A stretch of DNA of 64,000 nucleotides, from the NCBI GenBank assembly GCA_023374025.1, contig SIJG01000048.1, positions 20,511 to 84,510 of the forward strand, in the 5' to 3' direction. This document shows, piece after piece, positions 57,466 to 64,000 of this stretch. The position numbers were made by a program, and so were the translations under genes. Below the pieces are notes generated by a model. It was not told the origin of the DNA, made no database searches, and saw only the letters and a program-made list of their open reading frames with translations. Positions within the stretch are counted from its first letter, which is position 1. Every line of letters starts with the position of its first letter. The stretch comes from Heterodera schachtii (Eukaryota; Nematoda; Chromadorea; Rhabditida; Heteroderidae).

Positions 57466-58018
57466 ACACAACGAAATGAGAAGAAAAAAAGAAAAATAAT
57501 TGGAAAATATTATAAAATAAAAGAAAAAATTAAGGAAAAAGGAAGAAAATACCCAACAAAAGAATGGAGTAAATCATATGAAAATAGCGAAAAAATTAGG
57601 AACAAATTGGAAATATATTCAACGAATGGATTAAAGAATTGGGCTTTATCAAAAAATAAATAAAACTGATGAGCAAAAAATAGAAATTGTACAAAAATTT
57701 ATTGGAATGACAAATGAATATAAGCAAAAAGGAAGAAAATATCGGTACAATGAATGTCGTCAAAATTGTGAAGAAATTGTCAAGAAAATTGGAGTATGTT
57801 ATAGAATAATTATGAAATGGAAGAAACACTGAGTTTTTTTCGGCATCGCCCACACTGAGTTTTTTTTGGATCGACTCACCACGGTAAAAAATATATGACA
57901 AAGGAAAAAAATAGAACAAAAGAAAACTTTTGGGAAATAAAGAACAAAACCCAAAAGTGAGTGACAGAGAAATTGCAAAATTGTTGAATGTTCCTAAACG
58001 AAATTTTATCAAATTTTG
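57466..58018 (+). pseudogene. HTH-repeat family, copy B3, headless fragment
   Basis: Starts within the charged linker (KIIGKYYKIKEKIKEKGRKY in broken frames) with no signal peptide. Later: TNEYKQKGRKYR, CEEIVKKIGVCYRIIMKWKK. At 57830-57895 an ACTGAGTTTTTTT sequence occurs twice, an insertion not in other copies. The last unit (VSDREIAKLLNVPKRN) ends in IKF stop. Confidence 0.5.
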
Positions 58019-59181
58019 AGCAAAAAATTAACGGATTAATGAACGGAAGAATATGAAAAAAAACAAGAAGAAGAAGGTTAAATTGGAAATATTAAAATCA
58101 TATTTTGATAATTTTATGCTCTTTATATTGTAATTGTTTAGTGATTTCAAGAAAACTTTCTCATTTCCTCCGGGAGATTTTTCACTAATTAGCCGTTTAA
58201 AGTCTTTTAGGCTGCCCTAATTAATATACAAAATGCAGCAAGTTAATTGTCTTAATATTTTATTTTATGAGTTGCTTTTTTAGCAAATAAAAAATTGAAA
58301 ATTGTCCAAGTACTCCACGTCTCGCGCTGTTTCCCCGTTTGGCCATTTATCTCTCCCAGAAACACCCCCCCCCCCCAAATTGTCAACGTCTAACAACTTT
58401 TTAATTTTTTGTGAAGATTTTTCACTAAATAACCAATTAAATGCCCTTTTAGGCTGCCGTAATTAGGCCAGTTTGACTGGTTTATCGCTTTTTGATTTAG
58501 CCAAGAAATTTTGTTTTTTTAATTTTCATTTTCTTTTAAAAATATCTCTTTGCCATTATTGTTATAAAAATTGGTATTTTTTGGTTTTAGGTGTCTAAAT
58601 GTTGGGAAGTAAAATGGAAAAAAGCCAAAATTTTGGAAAAAAATTTCCGACGTCGGCCCCCCATGTTCCTTGTTCTTTATAAATTAAAATATGCAAAAAT
58701 TTTGACTTTTTAGTAGTATTAATGTTGTAACTTTTTATAACTTGTTCAATCGCTTAGAAATAGTTTATGTGGAGCTTTCGAATGATGTCAAATTTATTAA
58801 ATTTGACCAACTGAGAAAAAAAGTATTAATGCTTTAAACTTGGCTCAGACGGAACTGACCCCTACCGACTTTGAACCGCCTTTTATTAGAATTGAACTTT
58901 TATTGATATATATTACTATCATTTATTTTATTTTCCGGATATCCTTAAAATTACTATTACCCCTAAATATTATAAAAATTTCCTCACAAACTTTTTACGA
59001 AAAAAGTACTTAAACATATGACACGAAAAATAGAAATTTTTGTTTTGTTTACACAGCAGCAAATTTTAATGATCATCATCACAAATGTACCACAAATTTA
59101 ACGAATATTCGAATCTAATTAAGAAACTTTATAAAAATGAAATTTGCTCAACTGTTGCAATTTTAACCCATTGAAAAATTC
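58019..59181. other. Intergenic with C-tract and dispersed relic
   Basis: C11 at 58366-58376. 58720-58850 is a further copy of the relic with ATAACTTGTTCAA ... CTTTCGAATGATGTCAA. No gene supported. Confidence 0.4.
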
Positions 59182-59184
59182 TCA

Positions 59185-59255
59185 TATAAAAGGAGAGTAA
59201 AAGAACGGAGGCATCATTCAATAATTCACTAGGAATTTACATTTTTTTTTCAGAA
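59185..59255 (+). promoter_or_regulatory. TATA box and acceptor of the 41-residue peptide gene
   Basis: TATAAAAG at 59185-59192, 71 nt before the start codon; a TTTTTTTTTCAG acceptor ends at 59253, 2 nt before ATG. Confidence 0.55.
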
Positions 59256-59381
59256 ATGGGTAAAATAATTGTGTGCACAATTTTCTTCATTGCTTTTGCT
59301 GCAACCGCAATTAGCTTCAAGCCGCGCGGACCGCCCAATCATAAGGGACAAGGACCGTTAGGCCCACCGCCAATTTTGTGA
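59256..59381 (+). CDS. Small secreted Pro/Gly-rich peptide
   Basis: 41 residues. Signal peptide MGKIIVCTIFFIAFAATAIS, then a 21-residue mature part rich in Pro and Gly (FKPRGPPNHK, GQGPLGPPPIL). Single exon in the coding part, TATA box upstream and a splice acceptor directly before the ATG, so it looks like a real expressed gene. No Cys, so not a knottin. Could be a gland-secreted peptide, an antimicrobial-like peptide or a neuropeptide-like precursor; no dibasic processing sites are present. Family not recognised. Confidence 0.6.
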   Translation: MGKIIVCTIFFIAFAATAISFKPRGPPNHKGQGPLGPPPIL

Positions 59382-60758
59382 TTTTTAGGCTTAAATTAGA
59401 AAAAAAAATGGGCGCAAATTGTAAATGCTCAAAAAAGGGTACTCAATCAACGGTTAACAATTTTTGCTTTTCACTAAAATTTGGGTCTTATTAAAACAAA
59501 TTTTTTTATCTATCTCAAAGATTGATAATGGGCAAAAGCAAAAATTTAAAAAAAAATATCGAGACTGACTCCGAAACCGCAAACCCGAGACTTTTAGGGT
59601 CCTTGGCAAATTATCAGCGTTTTGCTAATTTTCAAGGGGTCAAAGTTAATTTTTTTTTTTTTTGAGATGTTGCTGATTTGCTAGTTTTTTTGAGAAAACT
59701 TGTCGATTTATGCTAATTTTCTTAAAAAATCCTCTTAAATGGTCATTTTTAAGTAAAACTATTACCAAAAACTCCCAAAATTTCAAATTTGTGGCAATAG
59801 GTATGTTGTTTTTCTATCTGTGACTTTTCATTCATTCAAAATTTTATTGCTTCTGTTGTATATTATGTAATTAATTTCTCCTTTTTCAGTACATCTATGA
59901 CCTCGAAGATCAAACATTTTTAAATAAAATTCATTAAAATTCCAAATTTTTCGCGACGGCACCGCGGTTCCTAAAAAGTTTTTTTTTTTTTTGGAAGAAG
60001 CACAACTCAAACAACATTTTTATAGATTTTTTAATTTGGATTTTCCCAAATTGCTGATTTTTGGCCCCAAATGCTAATTTTAAAAATTTTGAGTTGGTTT
60101 AGCCCTGCATAAAATAGCAAAAATCATGCATTTCTAATTTAAATAAATATGAAATACATACAAAAGAAAGGAAAGGAAATTTAATTTTTTTTTTCAAAAG
60201 GTTTCCCCACAATTGGAAAAATCTGTCATTTTTCACTAGCGCTGAAACAAAGAATGAAAAGACAGAACAATTCGCGAAGATAGGAATACATCGGAATGAA
60301 TTGTCAGCAGAAGAAGCGGATGGAATTTGAGGGAAAACAAAGCAATTATTTATGAAAATTGCGACAAATTGAAAATGCCAAATCTGTACAGATAATTAAG
60401 TCCAAGAATGTGTCCTTGGCATTTTCTTTGATTCTTTTACATGATTTCTCCATTTTTTGCTCAAATTCCCTGTCGATTCACAAGAAATACAGATGTTTTT
60501 TGTTTTTCGTTTTTTCTCTGTGAATTTTCACTTTTCTTTTCCTCTTTCATTTCAAAAACCAGTAAATTTTCGGTTTTTTTGGATTCGACGCCAAAAGTGA
60601 TCAGAAAAAATCGATCAAATTTGTGCTGATCATTTAAAAAAAAGATAATAAATTCATTTTCTTAAAATCTAATTCTTTTTTAAGTGTAAGATTATTATTT
60701 TAATTGCTGTGCATTTATTTATACAAAAATTAAATTGCAACAAATCAAATTTTCCATT
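59382..60758. other. Intergenic with GCTAATTTT-word region
   Basis: 59590-60112 repeats GCTAATTTT / GCTGATTT and ends GGTTTAGCCCTG, in the style of the word-filled MITEs, but clear inverted ends were not found. The rest has no gene. Confidence 0.35.
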
Positions 60759-60787
60759 TAAACAAACTACAAAGCATTAAAATACTC
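60759..60787 (-). promoter_or_regulatory. Conserved 30-bp motif, inverted copy
   Basis: Reads GAGTATTTTAATGCTTTGTA on the minus strand, then GTTTGTT. Mirror of 60946-60975; role unknown. Confidence 0.4.
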
Positions 60788-60945
60788 AGCTGAACTCTGC
60801 GGAAAAAAAGATTTAAATTCAAAACTTCTCCCTTACCCATCCCTCTGAGTCGTCGAATTTTGAATTGTCCCAATTTATTTCATCAATTTTCTCTTTTGGC
60901 TGACCATCCTTTGCCCTTCTTTGGTTTTTTCCGAACGTCTCAGTA

Positions 60946-60975
60946 GAGTATTTTAATGCTTTGTAGCTTGTTAAA
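60946..60975 (+). promoter_or_regulatory. Conserved 30-bp motif upstream of HTH copy B4
   Basis: GAGTATTTTAATGCTTTGTA, then GCTTGTTAAA, about 72 bp before the ATG of B4. Similar sequences lie at 53106 and, in part, 118 bp upstream of B2. Confidence 0.45.
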
Positions 60976-61046
60976 TTAAAATTTTTTAATAAAAGCCACC
61001 AATACCAAATAATAATTTTACTTTAAAAAATTCATGTTTTAAGAAA

Positions 61047-62077
61047 ATGAAATTATTCCCGTTACTCTTTGTAATTGTAATTTTAATTGCCCTAATTAAT
61101 CCAATTGAATTAACTAGAGATCGGCCTGGACCTGGATCCAGGCCTGGGTTTTTCTTGGATCCAGGTCCAGGTCCAGGCCATTTTTCGGCAACCTGGATTT
61201 TTCCTGGACCTGGATTTTCCAGGATTTTTGTCCAGGAAATCCAGGTCCAGGTCAAATGTGAAAAAAATCCAGGTCCAGGTCCAGGCAAAACAGGAAAAAC
61301 CTGGATTTTCCTGGACAAAATTTTAGAATTTATTATCTCAAGTGAAAGATGTTTTTCAAGTTTTCAAAAAAAGATTAAATAAATTTAAAAACACATTATT
61401 ATTATAAATTAGATATTTTTAAATGTTTCTAAGCAAAAATTAATTTTTTCAAACATTTTTTTGATTTTTAAAATGAGTTTCATAAAATCCAGGTCCCGGC
61501 CTGGATCCAGGTCCCGAGGAGCCTGGGTTTTTCCTGGACCTGGATTTTCCTGGATTTTTGTACAGGAAATCCTGGTCCAGGTCGGTCCAACATGGAATCC
61601 AGGTCCAGGCTTTTTCAAAATACCGATCTCTAGAATTAACAAATCAAAAATTGAAACAAAATTCATTTGACGAAATATTTTGAGAAAAATGGGAAGAAAA
61701 AGAAGAAGAAAATTTGGAAGAAAAAAGAAAATAATTCAAAAATATTATAAAATCAAAGAGAAAATAAAGCAAAATGGAAGAAATATTCATCAAAAGAGTG
61801 GAAGAAAATTGAAAGAAAAATCGGAAGAAATTGCACAACGAATGGCAACAAAATTATGAGGAAATTTGTAAGAAAATCGAGGTTAGCCTTACAACAATTA
61901 GAAAATGGAAGAAACAATTTGGTATTCGCAATAATTCAACGAAGAAAGAAAAAATGAAAAAAAATGAAAATTTATTGGCAAATAAAAAGAGAAAATCCAA
62001 AAATGAGTGATCAGAAAATTGCAAAAATGTTGAAAACTCACCAAAATATGCTTATTATCTGGAAAAAACAATTCTGA
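61047..62077 (+). pseudogene. Secreted HTH-repeat protein, copy B4, broken by a MITE
   Basis: Signal peptide MKLFPLLFVIVILIALINPI, then the coding frame is cut at 61115 by a 518-bp MITE and resumes after it (NQKLKQNSFDEIF). A TGA after DEIF and later frame changes add to the damage. HTH-like pieces (SLTTIRKWKKQFGI; MSDQKIAKMLKT; IIWKKQF) are still recognisable. Confidence 0.6.
61115..61632. mobile_element. hAT-like MITE, CCAGGT word
   Basis: Ends TAGAGATCGG / CCGATCTCTA with a perfect 8-bp target duplication GAATTAAC (61107-61114, 61633-61640). Both ends are packed with CCTGGACCTGG / CCAGGTCCAGG words, including the palindrome CCTGGATCCAGG. The two open frames through it (PGPGF-type repeats) are artefacts of the words. 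Confidence 0.92.
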
Positions 62078-62257
62078 GAAGAATAAATTCGAAGAACAGA
62101 TGAAGAGAGTGAATTAAAGCTTTTAAATTTGTAAAATTAAAAATTTAATTTTTTTAAATTTCAATTGTTTTATAAAAGAATATCCTATTTAACTGCAAAG
62201 AAATATATTAGTTGATAATTATCCTACTGACCAAAATAATTGCCAATTGGTAATGAT

Positions 62258-62427
62258 TAGGGCTGTCAAAAATATGCAAATGCATATTTTTTTTCCTGGA
62301 TTCTATGTAGTCTACATAGTAGGAAAATATTCTTTTTGGTATTTGCGTATAAAAGCCGGCACTTTTATTTGCATATTTTGGGGTTTTGTGCATATTATGG
62401 CTTTTCGTATTTTTTGGTTAAGCCCTA
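62258..62427. mobile_element. hAT-like MITE, GCATATTT word (right end damaged)
   Basis: Left end TAGGGCTGTCA as at 10737, followed by ATATGCAAATGCATATTTTT; interior GCATATTTTGGGG and GTGCATATTATGG. Right end only AAGCCCTA and no target duplication seen. It truncates HTH copy B5. Confidence 0.6.
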
Positions 62428-62713
62428 ATTCTTTAATCCAATTATGCCCAATTTTTTGGCTATTTTTCTTTCAATTTATGCCATTCTTTTGCTGAATATT
62501 TCTTCCTTTTTGCTTAATTTTCTCTTTTATTTTATAATATTTTCTAATTATTTCTCTTTTATTCTCTTCATTTCGTTGTTTTTCTTCCCATTTTTCTCCA
62601 AATATTTCATCAAATGACTTTTGTTGCAGCTTTTTCATTTCTGGTCCCACCGAATTAATATTAATTAGGATGAGCAAAAATATAATTAAAGCGAATATTA
62701 GGCACAATTTCAT
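62428..62713 (-). pseudogene. Secreted HTH-repeat protein, copy B5, truncated
   Basis: Minus strand from ATG at 62713: signal peptide MKLCLIFALIIFLLILININ, then KLQQKSFDEIFGEKWEEKQR, REIIRKYYKIKEKIKQKG. One A too few in the next A-run shifts the frame to a stop at 62471; the other frame continues the family sequence until the MITE at 62427. Converges with B4. Confidence 0.6.
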
Positions 62714-64000
62714 TTCTTTTAATGATATTTTTCATAAATTATTATTCTTTAATTTTCATGAATTAACTCCAAGTAATAAACAAAAATAAAATATTTTTTT
62801 AGAGAAGAGATTCATTTAAAAAACATATTTGTCAATTGAAAATATTTAAGTAATATATTAATAAAATAATATTATAACTAATATCCTATCATTTGTCATA
62901 TATTTGTGTAATTAATGAGTTCATCATTTTGGAATTAATTATATTTTTATGAAAAAATTTTATTAGCGACATATTTATCTTTTTTGGTTAAATATGTTCA
63001 TTATTTGGCATTATTTTTTTAATGGAAATGAATTAATATTTATTTAAAATTATGAAGAAATAAAAACGATTTTCAAAGAGCATAACTAAAACTTGGTACC
63101 TTGCGTACTTTTGGCTATAACTTTGCTCAAGCTTGACCAAATTTTTTGTAATTTAGATGAGCTTGTAGAGAAATGTTGAGGCTATCCAATGATATCAAGA
63201 ATGTCTAATTTGGTTGAGACTAACAAAAGTTATGGGCAGTTTTTTGTTGGAAATTTCCATTTGATGGTTTTTTATATAACGCCCTTTTTGATGGTTTTTA
63301 TATAACGACTCAGCACCAATTAATTCATTTTTGTAAAAATATTCTCCAAATGTTGAATATTTTTTTTAATAAAATCTTTTCGGACCTTCGGCAGCGGATC
63401 ACATCCATCTGCATCTGACAACACTAAAATTCATTCACCCAACAATCAATCACTTTCTGTTTACAAATTTTGGATTGCTAATAATTCCTTTTGCCGTAAT
63501 TAAATTGGTTAATATTAAAATTCTTTGGGTTTATCCAATTGGAAAAGAAATGATTTTTTTTTACTAATTGATGGCGCAGTTAAATTAAAATTTCCCGCGT
63601 TGAAATTGCGCGTTAACCAAAAACCATTAAATGAAAATTTTTTGCAAAAAATATTTATAACTTCGCCCAAAATGAAACAGTTTTGTCATAACTTTCTTGA
63701 AATTTAACGAAATTTTTTGAAATCTTGCAGGCTAATACATACTTAGTGCTATCGAAAGATATAAAGAATTAAAAAATGATTGCTTTTGAGCAAGATTGGT
63801 TATATCAAAAAAATTTTCATTTGATGGTTTTTTGACTACCGAAATTACCACTCCAAATTACTGAAAAGCATTAGAATTGCACATTTTATTCGGCTTATTT
63901 TTGCTTCGAATTACAACACTCTTTTGTAATGGGTCTAGCTGGGGTATAAATTACAAAAATGTTTTGCGAAGCTTTTGTTGATTGATCATGTTCATCTTTC
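62714..64000. other. Intergenic to window end
   Basis: Two relics of the dispersed family (63080-63230 and 63680-63810: ATAACTTT ... CTTGCAGGCTAATA ... TATCGAAAGATATAAAGAAT). ATTTGATGGTTTTTTATATA occurs beside the first. No gene supported. Confidence 0.4.

Noticed and set aside
61047..61670. PGPG-rich ORFs on both strands, collagen-like
   Set aside because: Produced by CCAGGT words in a MITE; only the first 22 or so codons on the plus strand are a genuine signal peptide.

Overview
The window looks like AT-rich (roughly three quarters A+T outside a few islands) nuclear DNA of a nematode, most likely a plant-parasitic tylenchid such as a root-knot nematode (Meloidogyne-like). Reasons: 5S rRNA very close to the nematode type, genes split by short AT-rich introns with TTTCAG-like acceptors, acceptor sites directly before start codons (SL trans-splicing style), a nematode STR/SRD-type chemoreceptor, and many small secreted proteins. 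The genus is inference.

Layout. 1-8305: tandem 5S rRNA array, 18 full genes plus one cut copy, about 446 bp per unit, no spliced-leader gene in the unit. 9-28.6 kb: a dispersed family of secreted proteins (three gene copies plus relics). Two copies carry a BED zinc-finger exon behind a signal-peptide exon and a charged linker. Between them lie a TENA/THI-4 (thiamine salvage) gene and several hAT-like MITEs. 29-35 kb: truncated receptor relic and an apparently intact 8-exon STR/SRD-like chemoreceptor. 36-39.4 kb: relics in inverted orientation, including a broken chemoreceptor copy. 39.4-47.25 kb: a hAT-like MITE split by a 7.3-kb BEL/Pao LTR retrotransposon (minus strand, GC-rich, perfect 5-bp target duplication). 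47.7-50.5 kb: foldback element with minisatellite arms, an assembly gap and a 127-bp satellite. 50.6-62.7 kb: a second secreted family (signal peptide plus repeated helix-turn-helix-like units; five copies, all frameshifted), a Tax1-binding-protein-3-like PDZ gene, a 41-residue secreted peptide and more MITEs.

Most interesting are (i) secreted proteins that carry DNA-binding-type domains (BED finger; HTH repeats) and basic clusters, which would suit effectors acting in a host nucleus, and (ii) a zoo of hAT-like MITEs in which elements with the same terminal repeats are filled with different short repeated words. BED fingers are the DNA-binding domain of hAT transposases, so the two may be connected. 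Many frameshifts sit in A-runs and could be sequence errors.
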